Source: Pseudomonas tremae
GTDB lineage: Bacteria; Pseudomonadota; Gammaproteobacteria; Pseudomonadales; Pseudomonadaceae
Direction: 5' to 3'
Assembly: GCF_001401155.1 (NCBI RefSeq)
Contig: NZ_LJRO01000114.1
Coordinates: 1-33,729 of the forward strand
Length of the DNA: 33,729 nt
Numbering within the stretch: position 1 is the first letter of the stretch; each line of letters starts with the position of its first letter. A program made the position numbers and the translations under genes. Under the pieces are notes generated by a model, which was not told the origin of the DNA, searched no databases, and saw nothing but the letters and a program-made list of their open reading frames with translations. Positions 1 to 5,396 of this stretch are shown here, piece by piece.

Positions 1-16
1 GCGGTCAATTGACCGC
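1..16. repeat. Perfect 16-bp palindrome at the window edge
   Basis: The first 16 bases are GCGGTCAA followed directly by its reverse complement TTGACCGC. It could be an operator or the stem of a terminator belonging to sequence left of the window. No T-tract follows on the plus strand, and the context on the other side is missing, so its role is open. Confidence 0.4.
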
Positions 17-113
17 GCCCACCTGTTCAACGTGCAACCTTGCGAGCCGTCGAATCGGTCATGCCTTCGACGCGCTTTTGTCGCTCAGGAATAACAACAA
101 AAGGCGGTCAGCC

Positions 114-221
114 ATGCTCAAACTCAAGCTCAAACATCCTAAAGTACGCCAGGCAGGACTTATTCTCTTCACTACTACCCTGCTATTGATAGTGCCCAAC
201 CTGAACAGGTTGTTTGGCTGA
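114..221 (+). CDS. Small single-pass membrane protein candidate (35 aa)
   Basis: A 35-codon frame starts at ATG 114, six bases after an AAGGCGG Shine-Dalgarno-like stretch. The peptide begins with a Lys-rich segment (KLKLKHPK) and continues with one hydrophobic helix (about residues 14-28, rich in L, I, F, T). This is the usual layout of a small inner-membrane protein with the positive end in the cytoplasm. The frame extends upstream to position 9, but that part lacks protein-like character. I do not recognise a family. The call rests on ribosome binding site, basic-plus-hydrophobic layout and position only. Confidence 0.4.
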   Translation: MLKLKLKHPKVRQAGLILFTTTLLLIVPNLNRLFG

Positions 222-288
222 TCCGCTACGCTTTCGGACAGTATGTAACTGTGCCACTATTTCCACTCGCACTGATGGAGATGGGTTC

Positions 289-660
289 ATGCGCCAATGG
301 ATTGCTGTTTTTGCGCTGGTCGGCAGCGTTGCTGCACACGCCGGCGTTGTAGATCAGGCAGCCGCCGTGGCTGCACTGAAGGAAGGGAAGCTGGCGATGG
401 ATATTCGTAGTCAGACCGACTACGAAGCAGGCTCGGTGCTGAATGCGGTGCGGGTTGACGACAGGCGACTGGTAAACCAGATGAAGCAGGTAATCGCCGA
501 CCGCAATGCGGTGTTCGTCATCTTCAGCAGTACTGACAGCAAGGCCGACAAGGCGCAGGAAAAACTAAGGGCCGCAGGTTACTTCAGCGTGATCAATGGC
601 GGTAACTACGAAGAGTTGCACAATGCGCTTTACGACATCACTGACGACCCTGCCGAGTAA
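289..660 (+). CDS. Periplasmic rhodanese-like protein lacking the catalytic Cys
   Basis: The 123-aa product has a short signal peptide (residues 1-18, ending A-H-A) and then one rhodanese-like domain. Typical family features are visible: LAMDIRSQTDYEAGSV near residues 35-50 and GYFSVINGGNYEEL near 98-110, which matches the usual 'v..l.GG...w' end of the fold. In active rhodaneses the strand 'vvvyC' is followed by the Cys loop. Here that position reads VFVIFSSTD (about residues 75-83), with Ser instead of Cys, so sulfur transfer by the normal mechanism is not expected. ATG 289 was chosen because the signal peptide begins there; the frame upstream to 214 looks non-coding. The gene converges with the transglutaminase-like gene on the other strand. 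It may be a binding or scaffold protein of the PspE type. Confidence 0.75.
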   Translation: MRQWIAVFALVGSVAAHAGVVDQAAAVAALKEGKLAMDIRSQTDYEAGSVLNAVRVDDRRLVNQMKQVIADRNAVFVIFSSTDSKADKAQEKLRAAGYFSVINGGNYEELHNALYDITDDPAE

Positions 661-711
661 GCAACGGCCGGAGGATGAAATCCCGGCCGCCTGACCTTCA
701 CGTCCAGCGCA

Positions 712-1542
712 TCATTGATGCTGTGTCTGAACCTGCACCCGGGTCTTCACCTTTGGCGTGCCGGTCATGGGCGAGACCACGACCTTGGCATGCATCTGCT
801 CAGACCCGCCACCCCGGCGCATGCCGCGCACCGGGCAGGCATCCAGATAATCCAGCCCGACCGCCAGCTTCAAATGACGCTCGGGGATGGCCAACTGATT
901 CGTCACGTCGAAGCTGTACCACGCGTCGTCAATCCACGCTTCGGCCCAGGCATGGCTGGACAGGTGTTCGCTGTCTTCACTGCACAGGTAACCGGATACA
1001 TAACGCGCCGGCACGCCCATAGTGCGAGCGCAAGCCAGGAAGGCGTGAGTGTGGTCCTGACAGACACCCGAGCGTCCGGCAAACGCCTGAGCGGCGCTGG
1101 TGTCGACCTCCGTTGCGCCCTGGGTGTAAGTCATGTGCTGGTTGAGCGCATGCATCAGGTCGATCAAGGCCGTGCGGTCGGCGCGCTTGCGACACTCCGT
1201 GGCGGCGAAGCTGCGAATCGCCTCGTCCGGCTCCGTCAGCCGCGTGACGCGCAAAAACGGCAATGCCGATTGACTTTCATGCTCTGACTCACGCGTCTCG
1301 TCAATCTCGACCTGGCCACGCGCGCCGATGATGATCGCCTCGTGGGGCTCTTCAAGGCTTAACACGTGCAGGATATTGCCGAACGGGTCGATCTGCGCGC
1401 GCACCGGGCGCGGCAAGGTCAGTTGCCAGCTAAGCACTTGCTGACGCTCGCTGTCGTGAGGCGTCAGGCGCAGATACTGGATACTGGAACGCACCTGATC
1501 ATCATAGTGATAGGTGGTTTCATGGCTTATAGAGAGTCTCAT
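712..1542 (-). CDS. Transglutaminase-like cysteine protease/ligase family protein
   Basis: The 276-aa protein has the bacterial transglutaminase-like N-terminal domain (RLSISHETTYHYDDQVRSS at the start) followed by the transglutaminase core. The catalytic triad is complete: Cys161 in SGVCQDHTH, His197 in SSHAWAEAW and Asp212 in FDVTN. There is no signal peptide, so it should be cytoplasmic. Its start codon overlaps the stop of the alpha-E gene by four bases (ATGA), so translation is coupled, and it is the last gene of the ATP-grasp/alpha-E/transglutaminase operon. In other bacteria this trio is predicted to form or process peptide or amide bonds. Whether this member hydrolyses or ligates is unknown. 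No Anbu proteasome-like gene follows; the next gene downstream is on the opposite strand. Confidence 0.9.
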   Translation of the reverse strand: MRLSISHETTYHYDDQVRSSIQYLRLTPHDSERQQVLSWQLTLPRPVRAQIDPFGNILHVLSLEEPHEAIIIGARGQVEIDETRESEHESQSALPFLRVTRLTEPDEAIRSFAATECRKRADRTALIDLMHALNQHMTYTQGATEVDTSAAQAFAGRSGVCQDHTHAFLACARTMGVPARYVSGYLCSEDSEHLSSHAWAEAWIDDAWYSFDVTNQLAIPERHLKLAVGLDYLDACPVRGMRRGGGSEQMHAKVVVSPMTGTPKVKTRVQVQTQHQ

Positions 1543-2498
1543 GCAGCCTCCAGATACGAAATGTGGATCGCATCACCCAGTTGGGCCAGCATTGGAATGA
1601 ATTCGTTCAACCACTCGTGCAGGCCTTCCTCGAGGATCTCGTCGATGCTGGTGTAGCGCAATCTTGCGTCCATCTCGGCCGCCATGCGCTGCGCAGGACG
1701 ACCGTTGACGCCTGGCAGGCTGGCCAGAATGACGTCCATTTCTTCCAGGCAGGCGCGCAACGAGCGCGGTATATCAGCCCGCAACAGCAACAGTTCGGCT
1801 ACCTGACGCGCGCCTGGCGCATCGCGATAGACTTCGGTATACGCTTCGAACGATGACAGCGCACGCAGCAAGGCGCTCCACTGGTAATAACCCGCAGCGG
1901 AATTATCCGCCGCGGCATTGGCCTGTGGACCACGCAACTCGAGCATTTCGTAACGCGCGTCGAGCATCCGCATGGTGTTGTCGGCGCGCTCGATGAACGT
2001 GCCCAGACGAATGAAACGGAACGCGTCGTTGCGCATGATGGTGCCGTAGGTCGCGCCCCGGAACAGGTGAGAGCGCTCCTTGACCCATTCACAGAAGCGG
2101 CTCATGCCATAGCGGGTCAGCCCCTGCTGGGCGATGCCGCGAATTTCCAGCCAGGTGGAGTTGATGTTCTCCCACATGTCTGCGGTGATTCGGCCACGCA
2201 CGGCATGCGCACTGGCCCTGGCGGCGCCCAGGCAGCTGTAGATGCTGGCCGGGTTGGTCGCGTCCAGCGCGAAGAAGTGCAGCATGCGCTCGGCATGCAG
2301 TTCGCCATGACGCTCGATATAGGTTTCCAGCGTGCCGGTGATCAGCAGCGGCATGGCTATTTCATCCAGCCCGTCGCCACGCCCGTCCTGAGGCATCAAC
2401 GACAGCGAATAACTCACGTCCAGCATTCGGGCGAGGTTCTCCGCTCGCTCCAGGTAACGCGACATCCAGAAAAGATCCGAGGCAGTTCTACTTAACAT
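1539..2498 (-). CDS. Alpha-E domain protein (COG2307 type)
   Basis: The 319-aa protein is mostly helical, begins MLSRTASDLFWMSRYLERAENLARMLDV and carries the repeated motif with ERADNTMRMLDARYEML near residues 180-196. Both are signatures of the alpha-E family (formerly DUF403). The family's biochemical role is not established; it is inferred from constant association with circularly permuted ATP-grasp enzymes and transglutaminase-like proteins, and sometimes from fusion to the ATP-grasp domain. Here it is the middle gene: 12 bp after the ATP-grasp stop and overlapping the transglutaminase start by four bases. It lacks a signal peptide. Length is normal for the family. Confidence 0.9.
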   Translation of the reverse strand: MLSRTASDLFWMSRYLERAENLARMLDVSYSLSLMPQDGRGDGLDEIAMPLLITGTLETYIERHGELHAERMLHFFALDATNPASIYSCLGAARASAHAVRGRITADMWENINSTWLEIRGIAQQGLTRYGMSRFCEWVKERSHLFRGATYGTIMRNDAFRFIRLGTFIERADNTMRMLDARYEMLELRGPQANAAADNSAAGYYQWSALLRALSSFEAYTEVYRDAPGARQVAELLLLRADIPRSLRACLEEMDVILASLPGVNGRPAQRMAAEMDARLRYTSIDEILEEGLHEWLNEFIPMLAQLGDAIHISYLEAA

Positions 2499-2510
2499 TG
2501 ACAGGCATCC

Positions 2511-3920
2511 TTAATCCTCGACCACCCAGGTGTCTTTGGTTCCGCCACCCTGAGACGAATTCACCACCAGTGAGCCTTCACGCAAGGCCACTCGGGTAAG
2601 CCCGCCAGGGACGACGCGGGTTTCGCGACCGGACAGAACAAAGGGGCGCAAATCGATGTGTCGCGGGGCAATGCCGTTCTCGACAAATGTCGGACAGGTC
2701 GACAGGCACAACGTAGGCTGGGCGATATAGGCATGCGGCTTGGCTTTCAGGCGGGCCCGGAAAGATTCGATTTCAGCGGCCGTTGCAGCAGGGCCGACGA
2801 GCATGCCGTAACCGCCGGAGCCCTGGGTCTCCTTGACGACCAGATCGCCCAGATTGGCCAGCACATGCGACAGCTCTTCAGGCTTGCGGCACTGCCATGT
2901 CGGTACGTTCTTGAGAATCGGCTCTTCGTCGAGATAGAAACGAATCATGTCAGTGACATACGGGTAGACCGATTTATCGTCGGCAACGCCGGTACCTATG
3001 GCGTTGGCCAGCACCACATTGCCGGAGCGATAGGCAGCCAGCAGGCCAGGGACGCCGAGCATCGAGTCTGGGTTGAACGCCAGCGGGTCGAGAAACGCAT
3101 CGTCAAGGCGGCGGTAGATCACATCGACAGCCTTGGGGCCATCAGTGGTCCGCATGAGCACGCGATCATCGCGGACAAACATATCCGCGCCTTCGACCAG
3201 CTCAACACCCATCTCGCGGGCCAGGAACGCATGCTCGAAAAAGGCGCTGTTGAAACGTCCGGGCGTCAGTACCACAACGCTCGGGTTGTCCAGATGGCTT
3301 GAGCTTTTGAGGGTGTCGAGCAGCAGATTCGGGTAATGATCAATGGGTGCAATACGTTGCGCCGAGAACAGCTCCGGAAACAACCGCATCATCATTTTGC
3401 GGTCTTCGAGCATGTAGCTCACGCCGCTCGGTGTGCGCAGGTTGTCTTCCAGCACGTAATAGGTGCCGTCTCCGTCGCGTACAAGATCGACGCCGGAAAT
3501 ATGCGAGTACAAATCGCGGTGCAGGTTCAGACCCTGCATCGCCAGCTGGTACTGCTCGTTGGCGAGCACCTGCTCGGCGGGAATTATGCCGGCCTTGATA
3601 ATGCGTTGGTCGTGATAAAGATCGGCCAGAAACATGTTCAGCGCTTTGACGCGTTGAATGCAGCCGCGTTCGACCACCCGCCACTCACTGGCCGGAATGC
3701 TGCGCGGAATGGTGTCGAAAGGAATAAGCCGTTCGGTCCCCTGCTCATCGCCATACAGCGTGAAGGTGATTCCGGCACGGTGAAACAGCAGATCGGCTTC
3801 GCGCCTGCGTTGAGCCAGCAGCTCGGGAGGCGTATCACCCAGCCAGCGGGCAAACTCCCGATAGTGCGGGCGGACTATGCCGCCAGCATCGTACATCTCG
3901 TCATAAAAGGTGCGGATCAT
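2511..3920 (-). CDS. Circularly permuted ATP-grasp type 2 protein (COG2308 type)
   Basis: The 469-aa protein belongs to the circularly permuted ATP-grasp group (old DUF404/DUF407). Recognisable blocks are FYDEMYDAGGIVRPHY at the N-terminus, YYVLEDNLRTPSGVSYMLEDR (about 154-174), the segment containing YRRLDDAFLDP, VVLANAIGTGVADDKSVYPY, and the glycine-rich KETQGSGGYGMLVG. ATP-grasp enzymes join a carboxylate to an amine through an acyl phosphate, so a peptide or amide ligase role is expected, with unknown substrate. ATG 3920 is preferred to the longer frame up to 4040 because AAGGAG lies 7 bases upstream and the family begins here. A sigma-54 promoter 36-51 bp upstream would give a leader of about 25 nt. 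It is first in the operon with the alpha-E and transglutaminase genes. Confidence 0.92.
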   Translation of the reverse strand: MIRTFYDEMYDAGGIVRPHYREFARWLGDTPPELLAQRRREADLLFHRAGITFTLYGDEQGTERLIPFDTIPRSIPASEWRVVERGCIQRVKALNMFLADLYHDQRIIKAGIIPAEQVLANEQYQLAMQGLNLHRDLYSHISGVDLVRDGDGTYYVLEDNLRTPSGVSYMLEDRKMMMRLFPELFSAQRIAPIDHYPNLLLDTLKSSSHLDNPSVVVLTPGRFNSAFFEHAFLAREMGVELVEGADMFVRDDRVLMRTTDGPKAVDVIYRRLDDAFLDPLAFNPDSMLGVPGLLAAYRSGNVVLANAIGTGVADDKSVYPYVTDMIRFYLDEEPILKNVPTWQCRKPEELSHVLANLGDLVVKETQGSGGYGMLVGPAATAAEIESFRARLKAKPHAYIAQPTLCLSTCPTFVENGIAPRHIDLRPFVLSGRETRVVPGGLTRVALREGSLVVNSSQGGGTKDTWVVED

Positions 3921-3955
3921 GCCGTACTCCTTGTCACCATGGACACCAAGACCTT

Positions 3956-3971
3956 CGCAAAGCCCGTGCCA
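3956..3971 (-). promoter_or_regulatory. Sigma-54 (RpoN) -24/-12 promoter of the ATP-grasp operon
   Basis: On the minus strand the sequence reads TGGCACG-GGCT-TTGCG. It fits the RpoN consensus TGGCACG-N4-TTGCW at 11 of 12 fixed positions and has the required GG-N10-GC. Transcription would start near 3945, about 25 nt before ATG 3920, with AAGGAG in between. Confidence 0.8.
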
Positions 3972-3989
3972 CCGGCATAAACGCTTTTT

Positions 3990-4002
3990 AATCAACGGGT
4001 TA
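3990..4002 (+). promoter_or_regulatory. IHF-binding site, perfect consensus
   Basis: AATCAACGGGTTA matches WATCAANNNNTTR at every fixed base and is flanked by T- and A-runs (TTTTT on the left, AAAAAA on the right). Its centre is about 52 bp upstream of the predicted sigma-54 start, where IHF normally bends DNA to bring an enhancer-bound activator to RpoN polymerase. Confidence 0.6.
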
Positions 4003-4065
4003 GGTAAAAAACCACCATTGCTCGCACCATTCCTGTGCATTAAACGCTCTGGCTGATTCGTTTAC

Positions 4066-4113
4066 GCTTCATTCGGAAGCATTATTGAATCGTGAAATCT
4101 ATGATCGGCATAG
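4066..4113. promoter_or_regulatory. Paired inverted repeats, possible activator sites
   Basis: Two short inverted repeats of the same geometry lie here: GCTTC-N5-GAAGC (4066-4080) and CTATG-N5-CATAG (4099-4113). Their centres are 33 bp apart, close to three helical turns, and about 130 and 160 bp upstream of the predicted RpoN start of the ATP-grasp operon. This is a usual distance for enhancer-binding-protein sites. The two repeats differ in sequence, so they may be chance or serve different proteins; the sRNA candidate promoter is also close. Confidence 0.3.
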
Positions 4114-4147
4114 TCAGAGTTGATTTCCGCCACCCATATTAGTTCGC

Positions 4148-4153
4148 CATACT
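4148..4153 (+). promoter_or_regulatory. Possible -10 element of the sRNA candidate
   Basis: CATACT, within CGCCATACT, resembles the CTATACT -10 element favoured by RpoS/RpoD. No properly spaced -35 is visible, which is more compatible with RpoS. It would start a transcript near 4160. Confidence 0.35.
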
Positions 4154-4159
4154 CCCCGG

Positions 4160-4275
4160 CAACCGAGCAAACAGGGCGCCAGACACCCTTTTTGTATCAC
4201 GCATCATGTTCAGGCACCGCCTGCAGATTCTAAACAGACTTCCCTTTGAGCCACTCGATTGAGTGGCTTTTTTTT
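4160..4275 (+). ncRNA. Candidate small RNA with intrinsic terminator
   Basis: This stretch has no convincing reading frame but ends in a textbook intrinsic terminator (4250-4275). Upstream it has a small hairpin CAGGC-ACC-GCCTG (4211-4223) and a possible GGG/CCC pairing near 4172-4188. Just before 4160 lies a CATACT -10-like element. The inferred transcript is about 115-120 nt. Size, RpoS-like promoter and structure recall the Pseudomonas sRNA RgsA (P16), but I cannot confirm identity from memory of the sequence. A terminator on the plus strand with no plus-strand gene in front of it is the strongest argument for an RNA gene. Confidence 0.55.
4250..4275 (+). terminator. Intrinsic terminator of the sRNA candidate
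   Basis: Stem GCCACTC/GAGTGGC with a GATT loop is followed by eight T. It works only on the plus strand, and the nearest genes on both sides are on the minus strand. Confidence 0.85.
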
Positions 4276-4311
4276 GACCACAGCAAGTGTTGCCTGACCT
4301 GGCCAGAGCCC

Positions 4312-4357
4312 AAAAACAAGACCGGCCGACGCGGAAAGCATTCCGAATCGGCCGGTC
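4312..4357 (-). terminator. Intrinsic terminator after the RraB-family gene
   Basis: On the minus strand a 10-bp stem GACCGGCCGA/TCGGCCGGTC (4320-4357) is followed by TTGTTTTTG, about 28 bp after the stop of the RraB-family gene. Confidence 0.8.
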
Positions 4358-4384
4358 AATGTCTTGCATTCCGACCGAAATGCC

Positions 4385-4726
4385 TCAGGCATGCAGTCTT
4401 CTGATTTCCTGTGTAACGCCCCAGCCTTCGACCTCACCATCCATTGGCGAAATAACCGCCTGGAAGTCCTGCTCGAAGTCACCGATACCGTCATAAGTGG
4501 CGTACATCACTTTGCTCAATTGCAAATGCCAGGCACCGTCGTCACGTACGTTTATCTGGGTATTGAGGGATTCGCCGCGAAATTGCTCTGCAGCCTGCCG
4601 AGCCCGTTCCTCATCCGGGAAAATGGCATAAAACTCGATGGGGTAAATGCGCGCGAAATCGAAGCCGCCTTCTTTCATGCGGCGCAGTACGTTACTGCTG
4701 ATGTCCTCTTGATAGGCTGTGCTCAT
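4385..4726 (-). CDS. RraB-family protein (ribonuclease E inhibitor-like)
   Basis: The 113-aa acidic protein matches the RraB/DUF1260 pattern: an N-terminal helix (EDISSNVLRRMKEGGFDF), the 'y.ief...fpdee.A...a..f' strand-helix unit, and the C-terminal 'YDGIGDFEQDFQA....EGWGV' segment with the conserved G-W-G. In enterobacteria RraB binds RNase E and changes its cleavage choices. For the shorter pseudomonad relatives this function is an extrapolation. The start at 4726 has a strong TAGGAGG ribosome binding site. The gene has its own downstream terminator and appears monocistronic, next to the sRNA candidate. Confidence 0.75.
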   Translation of the reverse strand: MSTAYQEDISSNVLRRMKEGGFDFARIYPIEFYAIFPDEERARQAAEQFRGESLNTQINVRDDGAWHLQLSKVMYATYDGIGDFEQDFQAVISPMDGEVEGWGVTQEIRRLHA

Positions 4727-4880
4727 GAAACGTCCTCCTATGCAACGATAGATAGAGTTTCAACTCTTCCAGAGCGACCACCTTGGAGAGGGCCGCCTCA
4801 CGACAGATAATCCGACGTGGGGAATCAAGCATGTAGCTGACCAGGCCGGGCGCGTGTGCAGGCCGGGTATCGAGATGTCA

Positions 4881-4900
4881 GAGGTCATTCGAATGACCTC
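4881..4900. repeat. Perfect 20-bp palindrome
   Basis: GAGGTCATTC is followed immediately by its reverse complement GAATGACCTC. It lies between the 78-aa gene (stop at 4973) and the RraB-family gene (start at 4726), both on the minus strand. Without a T-tract on either side it resembles an operator more than a terminator. No cognate regulator gene is adjacent. Confidence 0.45.
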
Positions 4901-4972
4901 ATATGCAGAGTAGCCCTATCGCGGGCCGGATGCCAAGTGGTTGGCACGAAAAGGTTTTTGAGCAACCAGCGG

Positions 4973-5209
4973 TCAGCTCATTTCTGTAATGGAAATGATC
5001 TCTACGCTGTTATGGTCCTTCAGCGTCTTTACAGTAGGTTCAGCAGTGCGGCCGTCCAGATCATTGAGATCAAGTTCATCGGTCATCGGGTAAAGGCCCT
5101 TGCGCAGCATCTGCGCAACCTCTTCCTCGCTGGGACGGGCTGCAAAATCAGCCTCAAGGCGCTGCTGCACGCCGTCCTTGTCCAGATACAAAATGGCCCA
5201 CTGTTTCAT
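4973..5209 (-). CDS. Conserved-looking hypothetical protein (78 aa)
   Basis: The product is a small acidic soluble protein beginning MKQWAILYLDKDGVQQ and containing two short acidic segments (SEEEVAQML, DELDLNDLDGR). I do not recognise the family. The start at 5209 is preferred to 5236 because GGAGG sits seven bases upstream. There is no signal peptide or membrane segment. It is separated from the upstream LTA-synthase-like gene by a terminator (5319-5355), so it must have its own promoter in 5210-5318. Confidence 0.65.
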   Translation of the reverse strand: MKQWAILYLDKDGVQQRLEADFAARPSEEEVAQMLRKGLYPMTDELDLNDLDGRTAEPTVKTLKDHNSVEIISITEMS

Positions 5210-5318
5210 CAACGCCTCCAGAACGAAGCCGGGCACTCCGGCTTATCTCATAAGGACATTTCCAGCCCCTCATTCGTTCCAACGGATTAGTGCCGGACCC
5301 GCGCGAACAGCAGGCAAG

Positions 5319-5355
5319 AAAAAAGACCCTTGCAGTGCATGCCAAGGGTCTTTTT
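5319..5355 (-). terminator. Intrinsic terminator after the LTA-synthase-like gene
   Basis: Stem AAGACCCTTG/CAAGGGTCTT with flanking A- and T-runs, so it could act in both directions. On the minus strand it lies about 40 bp after the stop at 5397. Confidence 0.85.
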
Positions 5356-5396
5356 CATGGGTGACAGGACTCGTCGGCTTGGCGAGTCTGTCTCCG

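Noticed and set aside
665..689. Hairpin CGGCCGG/CCGGCCG between the rhodanese-like and transglutaminase-like genes
   Set aside because: There is no T-run on either strand and the loop is long, so I did not call a terminator.
715..1287. Plus-strand open frame of 190 codons
   Set aside because: It is the antisense of the transglutaminase-like gene, whose catalytic motifs are intact on the other strand.
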